NCBI GenBank assembly: GCA_016716365.1
Contig: JADJWM010000017.1
Coordinates: 744,001 to 808,000 of the forward strand
DNA from: Chloracidobacterium sp.
GTDB lineage: Bacteria; Acidobacteriota; Blastocatellia; Pyrinomonadales; Pyrinomonadaceae
Length of the DNA: 64,000 bases
Direction of reading: 5' to 3'
The stretch's first letter is position 1; the number at the start of each line of letters is the position of its first letter. Both the position numbers and the translations under genes were made by a program. Positions 33,977 to 42,732 of the stretch are shown piece after piece. The notes under the pieces were generated by a model. That model was not told where the DNA came from, made no database searches, and saw nothing but the letters and a program-made list of their open reading frames with translations.

Positions 33977-34654
33977 ATGCTGAAGCAAGTGTTTAGAGCG
34001 GTTGTGTTGTTGGTTGTTGCGGCGGCGGGGGCGGTAGGGCAGGAGCGGTTTGTGCGGCCGGTGGACGGGGCGGCGAAGGACGCTTCGTTTGCGGCGTTCA
34101 GGACGAAGCTGATCGCGGCCGCGGAACGCAAAGATGCGAACTACATCATCGGGATCCTCGACCCGAATGTGCGGCTGAGCTTTGGCGGCGACGAGGGCGT
34201 GGCCGATTTTCGCACGATGTGGAAGATAGGCCAGAAAGATTCGCCGTTCTGGGGCGAGTTCCTGGCGGTGATCAAAAACGGCGGCTCGTTCTCCGGTGAG
34301 GGCCGGAACAAGCTTTCGCTGTTTACGGCACCTTACACGTTCAGCGACTGGCCGGACGACATCGACGGCTTTGAGTACCAGGTGATCTTCGGCAACCGCG
34401 TGAACCTTCGCGAACGGCCGTCGATGAACGCTCGCGTCATCGGCCAGCTTTCGTACAACGTGGTGAAGGTGGACGACGCGGGCTCGGTAATGAAGCCGGA
34501 CGGCGAGGGGCTGGATTGGGCGAAGGTCGAGACGCTCGGCGGCAAGAGTGGGTTCGTTAAGGCCGAATTCGTGCGGAGCCACATCGACTACCGGGCCGGT
34601 TTCGAGAAGAAGGGCGGCGTTTGGAAAATGACGTTCTTTTTGGCGGGAGACTGA
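33977..34654 (+). CDS. secreted SH3b-domain protein
   Basis: 225 residues with signal peptide LKQVFRAVVLLVVAAAGAVG. The first half (SFAAFRTKLIAAAERKDANY, DPNVRLSFGGDEGVADFR) is of unknown fold. The second has an SH3b core: NRVNLRERPSMNARVIGQL, with VNLR as usual, then DWAKVETLGGKSGFVKAEFV. SH3b domains bind peptidoglycan or peptides in the envelope. Both flanks are 7-bp repeat tracts, and the upstream one ends at the start codon. Confidence 0.75.
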   Translation: MLKQVFRAVVLLVVAAAGAVGQERFVRPVDGAAKDASFAAFRTKLIAAAERKDANYIIGILDPNVRLSFGGDEGVADFRTMWKIGQKDSPFWGEFLAVIKNGGSFSGEGRNKLSLFTAPYTFSDWPDDIDGFEYQVIFGNRVNLRERPSMNARVIGQLSYNVVKVDDAGSVMKPDGEGLDWAKVETLGGKSGFVKAEFVRSHIDYRAGFEKKGGVWKMTFFLAGD

Positions 34655-34945
34655 GGGGAGGGACGAGGGACGAGTGTCGGAAGGGTGAATGGATAATGGA
34701 CAACGGACAATGGAGAATCGGGAATTGAACGGGGACGAGGGACGGACAGGTAAATGGTGAGTGGTGAATGGTGTATTGAACCGGATGAGGGACGAGGGAC
34801 GAGGGACGAGGGACGAGAGACGAGAGACGGAATAAGTAAAAAGTGAAAAGTAAAAAGTGAAAAGGAGAAGGGGAAAAGTAATAAGCGAAAAGTAATAAGT
34901 AAGAAGTGAAGAGAAAAGTGAAGAGTGAAGAGTGAAGGGTAAAAG
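34655..34945. repeat. long 7-bp degenerate tandem repeat tract
   Basis: Successive blocks of heptamers: ATGGATA/ATGGACA-like units, GGGACGA units (34785-34830), and AAAAGTG/GAAGAGT units to about 34945. It fills the whole interval between the SH3 gene and the methyltransferase and runs over the methyltransferase start codon. Confidence 0.8.
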
Positions 34946-35699
34946 GGGGGATACGGTCGGGCGGTTTTCGGACCGGGTCCGGGATTATGTGAAGTACCGG
35001 CCGGGATATCCGCCGGAGATGCTGGAGTTGTTCCGGCGAGAGATGGGCCTGCGGCCGGAGCATGTCGTGGCGGATATCGGTTCGGGTACGGGTTTTTCGT
35101 CGCGGCTTTTTCTGGAGAACGGCAATCGTGTTTTCGGCGTCGAACCGAACGACGCGATGCGGGCGGCGGGCGAAGAATTTCTCTCCGGGTTTCCAAATTT
35201 CACCAGCGTAAAAGGGACGTCGGATGCGACGACACTGGCCGATGCGTCGTGCGACTTTGTGATCGCGGCCCAGGCGTTTCATTGGTTCGAGCCCGAGGCG
35301 ACGCGTCACGAATGGCGGCGGATATTGAAGCCGGGCGGCTGGGCTGCGTTGATCTGGAACGAGCGGCAGTTGGCGACAACGCCCTTTTTGGCGGAGTATG
35401 AGGACCTGTTGTTGCGATACGCTAACGACTACACAAAAGTCAGGCACGAGAACATCGATGAGACCAAGCTGACGGCCTTTTTCCAGTCCGCTTTTCAAAA
35501 GGCGGTTTTTCCGAATTCTCAAACGCTCGATCTCGACGGGCTAACGGGCCGCGTACTTTCGTCATCATACATGCCGACGGCTGAAGACCCCCGTTTTTCC
35601 TCGATGAATAACGACCTCGCTTCGCTTGTTGCCAAACACGGCGAAAACGGTAATATAGAATTACTCTACGACACCACGATCTACTACTCGCTGTTGTAA
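34932..35699 (+). CDS. class I SAM-dependent methyltransferase
   Basis: 255 residues. VADIGSGTGFSSRLFLENG is SAM motif I, VFGVEPNDAMRAAGEE motif II, and CDFVIAAQAFHWFEPEATRH with LKPGGWAALIWNE complete the fold. Close to UbiE/biotin-synthesis-type methyltransferases; substrate unknown. The start is a GTG that is itself part of a GAAGAGT repeat unit, and the purine-rich repeat upstream would serve as ribosome site. Alternatively the native start was lost when the repeats expanded. mqnD follows four bases after the stop. Confidence 0.8.
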   Translation: MKGKRGDTVGRFSDRVRDYVKYRPGYPPEMLELFRREMGLRPEHVVADIGSGTGFSSRLFLENGNRVFGVEPNDAMRAAGEEFLSGFPNFTSVKGTSDATTLADASCDFVIAAQAFHWFEPEATRHEWRRILKPGGWAALIWNERQLATTPFLAEYEDLLLRYANDYTKVRHENIDETKLTAFFQSAFQKAVFPNSQTLDLDGLTGRVLSSSYMPTAEDPRFSSMNNDLASLVAKHGENGNIELLYDTTIYYSLL

Positions 35700-35703
35700 C
35701 TCT

Positions 35704-36564
35704 ATGTCAACGAATTTCGGAGCAAAACCCCAGGTCCAGAACATATCTGTCGCCCATTCTCCCGACTCGGACGACGCGTTCATGTTTTATGGACTCGCCA
35801 CGAACAAGCTGGAAACCGAGGGGATCAAGTTTGAACACACGCTGAAGGATATCCAGACCCTGAACGAGGACGCCAAGAAAGGCGTCTATGACGTGACGGC
35901 GGTTTCGTTCCATGCTTACGCCTACATCGCCGATAAGTACGCCCTATTGCCGCACGGAGCGAGCATCGGCGAAAAGTACGGCCCTATCCTTGTCGCGAAC
36001 GAGCCGCGGAAGCCTGAGGAAGTCGGCGGGATGACCATCGCGATCCCGGGCGAATTGACCAGCGCCTACCTGGCCCTGCGGATCTACAACCAGGACTTCG
36101 AATACAAGGTGGTGCCGTTCGACCAGATCATCGGGGCCGTCAGCCGCGGCGATGTCGATGCGGGCCTGCTGATCCACGAAGGGCAGCTCTTTTATAAGCA
36201 GGTCGGGTTGGACAAGGTGCTCGATCTGGGCGAATGGTGGTTCGAAGAAACGGGCCTGCCGCTGCCGATGGGCGGGAATGCGATCCGCCGCGAACTCGGG
36301 CCGGAAGTGATGAAGAAAGTTTCGCGATACCTGCACGACAGCATCCTTTATTCGATGGAGAATCGCGAGGACGCGCTCCAGTACGCGCTGCAGTTTGCCC
36401 GCGACATGGCCCCCGAGCTGGCCGACCGCTTCGTGGCGATGTGGGTCAACGACCTGACGCTTGATTACGGCGAACGCGGCCGCGAGGCTGTCAGGAAGCT
36501 GCTCGACCTCGGCCACGAGAAAGGGATCATCCCGCACAAGGTGGATCTTGAGTTTGTGGATTAG
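35704..36564 (+). CDS. mqnD: 1,4-dihydroxy-6-naphthoate synthase (MqnD)
   Basis: 286 residues. VAHSPDSDDAFMFYGLATNK at the start, FDQIIGAVSRGDVDAGLLIH and GEWWFEETGLPLPMGGNAI are diagnostic of MqnD, an enzyme of the futalosine menaquinone pathway that releases 1,4-dihydroxy-6-naphthoate. It follows the methyltransferase by four bases. Other mqn genes are not in the window, though ubiX 2 kb upstream fits the pathway's late decarboxylation. Confidence 0.92.
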   Translation: MSTNFGAKPQVQNISVAHSPDSDDAFMFYGLATNKLETEGIKFEHTLKDIQTLNEDAKKGVYDVTAVSFHAYAYIADKYALLPHGASIGEKYGPILVANEPRKPEEVGGMTIAIPGELTSAYLALRIYNQDFEYKVVPFDQIIGAVSRGDVDAGLLIHEGQLFYKQVGLDKVLDLGEWWFEETGLPLPMGGNAIRRELGPEVMKKVSRYLHDSILYSMENREDALQYALQFARDMAPELADRFVAMWVNDLTLDYGERGREAVRKLLDLGHEKGIIPHKVDLEFVD

Positions 36565-36776
36565 ATCGAAGATCCTGGTTGAGATCCTCCCGAAAAGACT
36601 TAAAGAGGCGGAGATGAACCTTAGAGCTTGAGCCAGAGCCGGGATATTCACACTCTGCAGCCCGCATTCCGCATTTCACCGCCCCGGTCGCGACCGCCCG
36701 GAGGTTCTGGCAAGATAAGTCAACTCTTGACGGTCTTTGAGCATCTATTCAGGAGCGATAGAATAGACTCAAGATA

Positions 36777-37602
36777 ATGAAACGACTATTATTTGGTGCA
36801 ATTTTGGCTGCCGGGTTGAGTTTTACCGCAGCCTTCGGGCAGACGGCCTCGAACATCACAAGGATCGATCTCGATCAGGCTGAGATCGACCGGATCGTCA
36901 AGAAATTCACAAAGAATGAGGCGTTGTTCCGTCAGGCGTTGAATGTCTATGCGTTCAATCGGTATGCAACGATCTCGACGGTCGGGCTCGGCGGGCAGAT
37001 AACGGGAACGTACAGGCGCGATTCGTACCTGACCTTCAACGAGGCAGGTGATCGGTTCGAGCGGATCCTTCTTGCCCCGGTCTCGACGCTGACCGAAATC
37101 TCGGTCACGGCCGCCGACATCGAGAATCTGGGCGGCATCGACCCGTTTGCGATCGAGCCGAAGGTTGTTGATCAGTATAAATTCACGTATTTGGGGAAAG
37201 AGAACATCGACGGGCTCGACCTTTATGTATTCGACGTCGGGCCGAAGGTGATGCCCGATTGGAAAAAGGGGAATCGCAAAGTTTTTTCAGGGGCGGATCT
37301 GGGTCGAGGACGAGGGCTTGATGATCGTTAAGTCCCGCGGCAAAGCCGTTCCGCAAGGGAAGGAACGGTTCCCGGTGATCGAGACGATCCGCCTGCCTAT
37401 CGACAATAAGTATTACTTTCCGGTGGATTCTCGGGCGGACGATGAGTTGGTGTTTGATAACGGCCAGGTCGTTAAGATCCGCGTCCGCGTGCGATATACG
37501 GATTACAGGCTCGGCCGCACGGACGTGAAGATCATCGATGAGGAAGACGTGATCGACGCGACCGTGAAACCGACGCCGACGCCGGCACCGAAGAAGCCGT
37601 AA
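36777..37602 (+). pseudogene. LolA-like outer-membrane lipoprotein-sorting protein, frameshifted
   Basis: Two frames join into one secreted protein. Frame 1 (36777 to about 37300) carries signal peptide MKRLLFGAILAAGLSFTAAFG and a LolA/LppX-like beta sheet. Frame 2 (to 37602) continues with IWVEDEGLMIVKSRGKAVPQ, DNKYYFPVDSRADDELVF and VRVRYTDYRLGRTDVKI, then a Pro-rich tail. The switch lies at the GGGG near 37290-37297 and is repaired by removing one G. A homopolymer indel in the assembly is as likely as true loss. It should handle lipids or lipoproteins at the outer membrane. Confidence 0.75.
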
Positions 37603-37611
37603 GTTAGAGAT

Positions 37612-37760
37612 GTGCGGAGGCCCGCATGCAGTAAGCGCGAGATCGATATGTCGAGTATTTCGCCCTTACTTCGTGCGGGCTTTTGCATATGAACGCAAGC
37701 GCCGCATTACGCCCTTGCTGGCGCGGGCCCCGGCCGGGGGGGGCGGGCGGGGCCCCACCG
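37612..37760. repeat. palindromic repeat cluster with G-rich run
   Basis: GCCCGCATGCAGTAAG...CTTACTTCGTGCGGGC forms a long imperfect hairpin (about 37620-37675). A second unit follows around CGCCCTTGCTGGCGCGGGC, then the run G8-C-G3-C-G4 at 37736-37752, which fits a G-quadruplex. No gene is present between 37603 and 37908. Confidence 0.55.
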
Positions 37761-37843
37761 CTCACACGGGGCTTCTGCATCGGCGTGCAGTTGTTGGACG
37801 GGTCAACGCTATCAAGGCCGTAGTACGTACGTTTGGATCCCCT

Positions 37844-37883
37844 CATTACTAATTATTAATTAGCTAATTAATAATTAGTAATG
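37844..37883. repeat. perfect 40-bp AT-rich palindrome
   Basis: The 20 bases 37844-37863 (starting CATTACTAATTATT) are the exact reverse complement of 37864-37883, with no spacer. Placed between two convergent gene ends, so a shared terminator or a protein-binding site are both possible. Confidence 0.8.
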
Positions 37884-37908
37884 GTAGAGCTCGGTTAGGG
37901 GCTCGCGG

Positions 37909-38745
37909 CTATTTGGCCAATTCGGCGGCGATGGCGGAGCGGGTCTTGTTTAAGAGTTCCATCAGGCGGGCGTCCGAGTATTCGTTTGTGTCGATCGGGG
38001 GGAGCAGCGTCATCTCGATGGTCCCGGGGTAGGCGACGCCTGTTTTTTTTCCCATCATCCAGTCGGTATTTCTAATCGCGACGGGGATGATCGGGCGTCC
38101 TGTTTGAAGAGCGAGGTGAAAGGCGCCTTTCTTGAAAGGGAGAAGTTCGCCGGGCATCGCGCGGGTTCCTTCGGCAAAGACGCCGAACGAATAGCCGCTC
38201 TCCATCACCTTGCGGGCCTTGTCCATCGAGCGGCGTGCTCGTTCGGGATTGGAGCGGTCTATTGCGATGATGTTGACGAAATGCATGCCCTGTCCGAGGA
38301 CAGGAACCTTTAAGAGCTCTTTTTTCCCGACGAGCCCGATCCGTTTTCCGGTGTATCGAAAGAGGGCCGCCGTATCGAGATAAGAACGGTGGTTCGAGAT
38401 AAATACGTACTCCTCGCCTTCTTTCAGGTGTTCCAGCCCGCTCACCTCGACCCTTGCTCCGCAGGCCTTGAGCCAGGTCTTTGCTCCCCAGAGCGCAAGG
38501 GGATAAAGCCAGAGCCGCCGGCGAATGATCCAAAGGAATAGAAGTGCCGGAGTCGCGACGAACAGAAGCATTGCCGACGCGGCCAGCCAGCACCACCAAT
38601 AGCGAAGTTTGCCCCAGAAACGCGATTTGCTATTCTCTTCGAAAGGAAACGTCAGCTTCTTATTTTCATTTATCCCGAGTTCAAATTCGCCGCCGAGGCG
38701 CGGAGACGCATAGGATATTTCTTTATGTTTGTTCGCAATCGCCAT
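37909..38745 (-). CDS. plsC: 1-acyl-sn-glycerol-3-phosphate acyltransferase (PlsC-type)
   Basis: 278 residues. Two membrane segments near residues 50-85 (WLAASAMLLFVATPALLFL), catalytic HX4D in FISNHRSYLDTAAL, and the glycerophosphate-binding FAEGTRAMPGE. It transfers an acyl chain to lysophosphatidic acid at the inner membrane. The N-terminal 40 residues are an unusual charged extension. It is divergent from the M14 peptidase gene, whose start lies 12 bases away. Confidence 0.88.
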   Translation of the reverse strand: MAIANKHKEISYASPRLGGEFELGINENKKLTFPFEENSKSRFWGKLRYWWCWLAASAMLLFVATPALLFLWIIRRRLWLYPLALWGAKTWLKACGARVEVSGLEHLKEGEEYVFISNHRSYLDTAALFRYTGKRIGLVGKKELLKVPVLGQGMHFVNIIAIDRSNPERARRSMDKARKVMESGYSFGVFAEGTRAMPGELLPFKKGAFHLALQTGRPIIPVAIRNTDWMMGKKTGVAYPGTIEMTLLPPIDTNEYSDARLMELLNKTRSAIAAELAK

Positions 38746-38757
38746 TTGATCGATCTA

Positions 38758-41217
38758 ATGCCGGAGAATGTTAATTTGCTCGTTGTGACTTTGCGTCTTC
38801 GCGTTAAGAACTGTCTGGCCTGGTGCGGTTTGATTCTACTTCTTTCCGCTGCCGTTGTCGCCCAGCCGCCGTCGCCGCGGGCGGTACTCGGGTTCCACCC
38901 GACCGACGATAAGACCATCGCAGACTGGGGCCAGATCACGGATTACTTCACCAAACTGGACCGCGGAAGCGACAAAGTTTTGGTTAGGGAGATAGGTAAA
39001 ACCACGCTTGGGAAGCCGTTGATCGCGGCGTTCATCTCGTCGCCAGGGAACATTCGCAACCTCGATAAACTTCAGCGTATCAGCCAGAAGCTCGGCGACC
39101 CGAGAACGGTCGCGGGCGAGGCCGAGCTTGCATCGCTGCTGAAGGACGGAAAGACGGTCGTCGCCATCTCGTGCTCGATCCACTCGACCGAGATCGTCGC
39201 GTCGCAAATGTCGATGAACCTTGCGTATGAGCTGGCAACTGCCGCCGATGACGAGACGCGGGAGATACTCGAGAACACCGTCTTGCTGCTGATCCCGTCG
39301 TCGAACCCGGACGGTGTGCAGATGGTCGCGGATTGGTACCGGAAGACGCTCGGGACGAAGAGCGAGGGGACGGCACCACCCGAGCTTTATCACCATTATG
39401 CCGGGCACGATAACAACCGCGATTGGTTCATGCTGAACCTGAAGGAAACGCAGGCGATAACGAAACTTTACTGGCAGGAGTGGTTCCCGCAATTCGTTTA
39501 CGACGTTCATCAGATGGGACAGGCGGGTGCGCGGTTCGTGATACCTCCGTTCCACGATCCGCCGAACCCGCGGATCTCGCCGTCCATCGTGCGCGAGGTG
39601 GGGCTGGTGGGCTACAAGATGGCGGCCGATCTGCAGGCAAAGGGCATCGAGGGCGTGGCGACGAACACGACGTTCGATATGTGGTGGCACGGCGGTTTCC
39701 GCTCGGCGCCTTATTACCACAATTCGATCGGAATTTTGTCGGAGGCGGCGAGCGCCGACCTGATGTCGCCGGTAACGATCTCGAAAGACCAGCTTCAGCG
39801 GACGCGGCCGGCCCGCGGCCTTACATCGCCGCTTGCGACCGACATCGCCCACCCGGATGCGTGGGAAGGCGGCCTGTGGCGGCCGAAGGACATAGCCGAG
39901 ATAGAGATGACGGCGAGCCGTGCGCTGCTATCGCTGGCGGCGAAATACCGGCACCGATATTTGAAGAACTTTTACGAACTCGGGCGGGCGAACATCCAGC
40001 CGGACAAGAACTCGCCGCAGGCATTCGTCATCATGGCTGGCCAGCCGATAGCCGAAACGGTGACGCGGTTCATCGAGATACTGAAGTGGCAGGGCATCGA
40101 GGTGCATCAGATGACGCACGAGCTGTGGGTGAAACATTCGCCGACCGAGGAGTTTCACGAGATACCGCTGAACAGCTTTTTGGTCTTCACGAACCAGCCG
40201 CAGAAGAACAACATCCTGTCGCTGTTTGAGAAACAGGTCTATCCGAACCGGATAAACGCGAACGGCGAGCCCGATCCGCCGTACGATGTTGCGGGATGGA
40301 CGCTGCCGCTGCAGATGGGCGTGGAGACTTACGAGATCTGGGACATTCGCGAACTGGACAAATATCGCGGGACGCTGAAAAAGGTAGAGAACATCGACCA
40401 GGTGCGTGCCGTCCAGAACTTGGGCCCGAGCGGCGGGCCGTTCGCGAAGTTCCGCAATCCGCTGAGAACGGAGCCGCGGATCGGGCTGTACAAAGGACAC
40501 GGAAGCTCGATGGACGAGGGTTGGACGCGGTTCGTCTTCGACACGTTTCAGATACCGTTTCGAAGCGTGACCGACGCGCAGATCAGATCGGGCGAATTAC
40601 CGTACGACACGATCATCCTGCCGGCCGACAGCGAGAATTTCATCCTGCGGGGCTTGAACGCGGAGCGATATCCGGCCGAGATATCGGGCGGGATCGGCGA
40701 GGCCGGAGCGGAGAACCTGAAGAAATTTGTTGAGAACGGCGGGAAGCTGGTCTGCTTCGACGATTCGTGCGAGTTCGTGATCAAGCGGTTCGGGCTGCCG
40801 GTGAAGAACGTTCTGAACGGCGTAAACAGACGCGATTTCTATAACCCGGGCTCGATAGTGAAGATCGAGATAAATCAAAATCATCCGTTCGGACGGGCAA
40901 TGCCGCCAGAAGCCGCGGCGTATTTTACGAACAGCTCTGCGTTCGACGTTCAGAGTACCGGCTTAAGCCGGCCTGGCGAATCGGAAAGGCCGCCTGAAGG
41001 CGGGACTCAAAACGTTCGCGTCGTCGCCCGATATGCCGAGAAAGACGCTCTGATGTCCGGATGGATGCTCGGCGAAAAGCTGATAAACGGGAAAGCGGCG
41101 CTCGTCGAAACCGACTTTGGCCGCGGAAAGATCGTGATGTTCGCCTTTCGCCCGCAGCACCGCGGGCAGAGCTTCGGGACGTTTCAGCTCGTATTTAATG
41201 CAGTGGAAAAAAATTGA
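38758..41217 (+). CDS. secreted M14-family zinc carboxypeptidase
   Basis: About 819 residues from the ATG at 38758. A signal segment (CLAWCGLILLLSAAVVAQ) precedes the M14 catalytic domain with zinc ligands in CSIHSTEIV (HxxE), substrate loop IPSSNPDGVQMV, GHDNNRDWFM and the third zinc His in FVYDVHQMGQ. The long C-terminal half resembles a class I glutamine amidotransferase-like fold typical of this subgroup. Residues encoded by 40953-41008 (QSTGLSRP...GGTQN) derive from a palindromic element inserted in frame. It probably removes C-terminal residues from peptides outside the cytoplasm. Confidence 0.88.
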   Translation: MPENVNLLVVTLRLRVKNCLAWCGLILLLSAAVVAQPPSPRAVLGFHPTDDKTIADWGQITDYFTKLDRGSDKVLVREIGKTTLGKPLIAAFISSPGNIRNLDKLQRISQKLGDPRTVAGEAELASLLKDGKTVVAISCSIHSTEIVASQMSMNLAYELATAADDETREILENTVLLLIPSSNPDGVQMVADWYRKTLGTKSEGTAPPELYHHYAGHDNNRDWFMLNLKETQAITKLYWQEWFPQFVYDVHQMGQAGARFVIPPFHDPPNPRISPSIVREVGLVGYKMAADLQAKGIEGVATNTTFDMWWHGGFRSAPYYHNSIGILSEAASADLMSPVTISKDQLQRTRPARGLTSPLATDIAHPDAWEGGLWRPKDIAEIEMTASRALLSLAAKYRHRYLKNFYELGRANIQPDKNSPQAFVIMAGQPIAETVTRFIEILKWQGIEVHQMTHELWVKHSPTEEFHEIPLNSFLVFTNQPQKNNILSLFEKQVYPNRINANGEPDPPYDVAGWTLPLQMGVETYEIWDIRELDKYRGTLKKVENIDQVRAVQNLGPSGGPFAKFRNPLRTEPRIGLYKGHGSSMDEGWTRFVFDTFQIPFRSVTDAQIRSGELPYDTIILPADSENFILRGLNAERYPAEISGGIGEAGAENLKKFVENGGKLVCFDDSCEFVIKRFGLPVKNVLNGVNRRDFYNPGSIVKIEINQNHPFGRAMPPEAAAYFTNSSAFDVQSTGLSRPGESERPPEGGTQNVRVVARYAEKDALMSGWMLGEKLINGKAALVETDFGRGKIVMFAFRPQHRGQSFGTFQLVFNAVEKN
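40953..41008 (+). repeat. in-frame palindromic element, copy 1 (in M14 peptidase)
   Basis: GAGTACCGGCTTAAGCCGG ... CCGCCTGAAGGCGGGACTC: two hairpins bounded by GAGT/ACTC. It encodes STGLSRPGESERPPEGGTQ within the peptidase. A related element in the same orientation and reading frame is in the GH92 gene at 59559-59616. Confidence 0.8.
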
Positions 41218-41548
41218 ACGGTCTCCGTCAATTGGACAATGATCTATGTTAGGCGTCGGACGGCACCCGGATCGATCGGATGGACATTCGCGGATTCGTT
41301 ATCTGTTTGCAGAATGAAGGCTATTCGAGCTCGTTAGAATTGCGCAAGATCTACCCGGTCCTCAGGACACGAGAACGATCCTGACCAGTATATTCGCATC
41401 ATAGACGAAAGCGACGAAGACTATTTATACCCCTTGGACAATCTGGGTAATACTGAGTCTGTTGGAATACCCCGGCAGTGTAGAGACTCTTCTTTCTCAA
41501 TTCGCCGGTTTCTTTATTGTTAAATGATTCCTCGCGTTTCTTCTTTCT
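41218..41548. other. gap without recognisable content
   Basis: 330 bases after the M14 gene. I see no open frame of note, no repeat and no tRNA; composition is mixed and AT-richer than the flanks. Confidence 0.5.
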
Positions 41549-42187
41549 TCAGCGAGCAAAGGTAAATCTGGTAAGCGTCATTTGCCAGGTGAAGGTCAGG
41601 CGTGACCCGACGCTTACCAGTCCGTTGTTTGTGAGATGAAGACGCGAAATCGATTGGGCATCTACGCTGGCGGTGCCCAGGCTACCGAAGCGGAGGTCCG
41701 GCGTGCCGTCCGGATGGAACGCCCTAACGATCGCGTATTGCGTGTATCCAGGATTAAGGTTGACCTGCCGATGCCCGGCAAGACAAAGCTTTCCGTCCGC
41801 CGTCACAAGAATATCGCTAAAGTGATCAAACGGCCCTAAAATCAAGGTCCCGTTGCCGGCAAAAGATGGATCGCTTGAGCCGTCCTCGTTCAATAGCATA
41901 AGCGACCAGCCGGTCAGCACCAGAATCTCCCATTACCAAAGGCGGCACGCCGGGAGTCATACCTGACGCCCTTTTGCCTCGTTCGGCAAGACCAAGGACC
42001 TTGCAGCCATTAAAGGGTTGTCTGCCTCGAAGTATGGGACTACACCGATCATGATTCGTCCCTGATGATCAATCGCGGAGGTCGAATCCTGAGAGCCGGC
42101 GGGGACATAATCGCCGTAGCCGATGTTCGTCGCGACGGACCCATCGACTCCGAACGAAACATCCAGAGAACCGTCTGGGTTGAGCAT
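41549..42187 (-). pseudogene. decayed delta-60-repeat protein
   Basis: Two minus-strand fragments carry delta-60 repeat units: LNPDGSLDVSFGVDGSVATN (42187-41957) and LNEDGSSDPSFAGNGTLIL plus FHPDGTPDLRFGSLGTASV (41920-41549). A frame break and a gap of about 36 bases separate them. Intact members are large secreted beta-propeller proteins with a signal peptide. Here neither fragment has a leader and the ends are ragged, so this is the remnant of a longer gene. Confidence 0.65.
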
Positions 42188-42732
42188 TACCGATCTTGCG
42201 TGCGAAATTCCGAATTGCGATTGTTCTTTCCGGGTCGAGGTCCCGGCAGTGCGCAGTTCCGGAGGTGAACCCCAAAGCTTTTATCCTGAGCGAAGTGAGT
42301 GCCGCTGGGACGGATTTACGCCTCCGATAAGAATTTCCTCGATCTTGCGCGATTCCGCCCGCGTCATGGCCAAGGCATAGCCCCCCCTTTTTCGAAGGAG
42401 GAAGACGAGAGGATCGTAATAATGAGGCCCGTTTTGTGTTTCATTGATGAGAGCGGATATTAACTTGTTCGGCAGGTAAGAAGCTGGGCGAAGGCCGGTC
42501 CGGACGGAAACCTAGCTTCCATTCCTAATATACGGACAATGTCGGGGATTTTCCAGCAATTTATTGATGCCGACGGACAATCACCGGAAGTATCTTAGAT
42601 AAATATTGTCGGCAGTTGGTGCTCTTAATGCTTGAAGATTCGTTTGCTGACCGGCGACAAGGACGGAGCAGCCTTACATAGTACCACCGCATGTGGTTCC
42701 AATTTGCCGGTAAAGCGTTTATCATTCTAAAC
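42188..42732. other. gap, mostly non-coding
   Basis: No intact gene. On the minus strand an open stretch of about 77 codons without a proper start (about 42281-42514) reads like a helical protein remnant (ISALINETQNGPHYY, ALAMTRAESRKIEEILIGG). It may be part of the same decayed locus as the delta-60 remnant. The last 200 bases hold the promoter region of the SpoIID gene. Confidence 0.4.

Noticed and set aside
33795..34945. CRISPR-like appearance of the repeat tracts
   Set aside because: Units are seven bases, contiguous and degenerate, with no spacers and no cas genes nearby.
38836..39852. Long antisense open frames in the M14, GH92, S9 and SpoIID genes
   Set aside because: High-GC codon bias leaves long stop-free antisense frames; their products lack any domain character and are Arg/Pro-rich.
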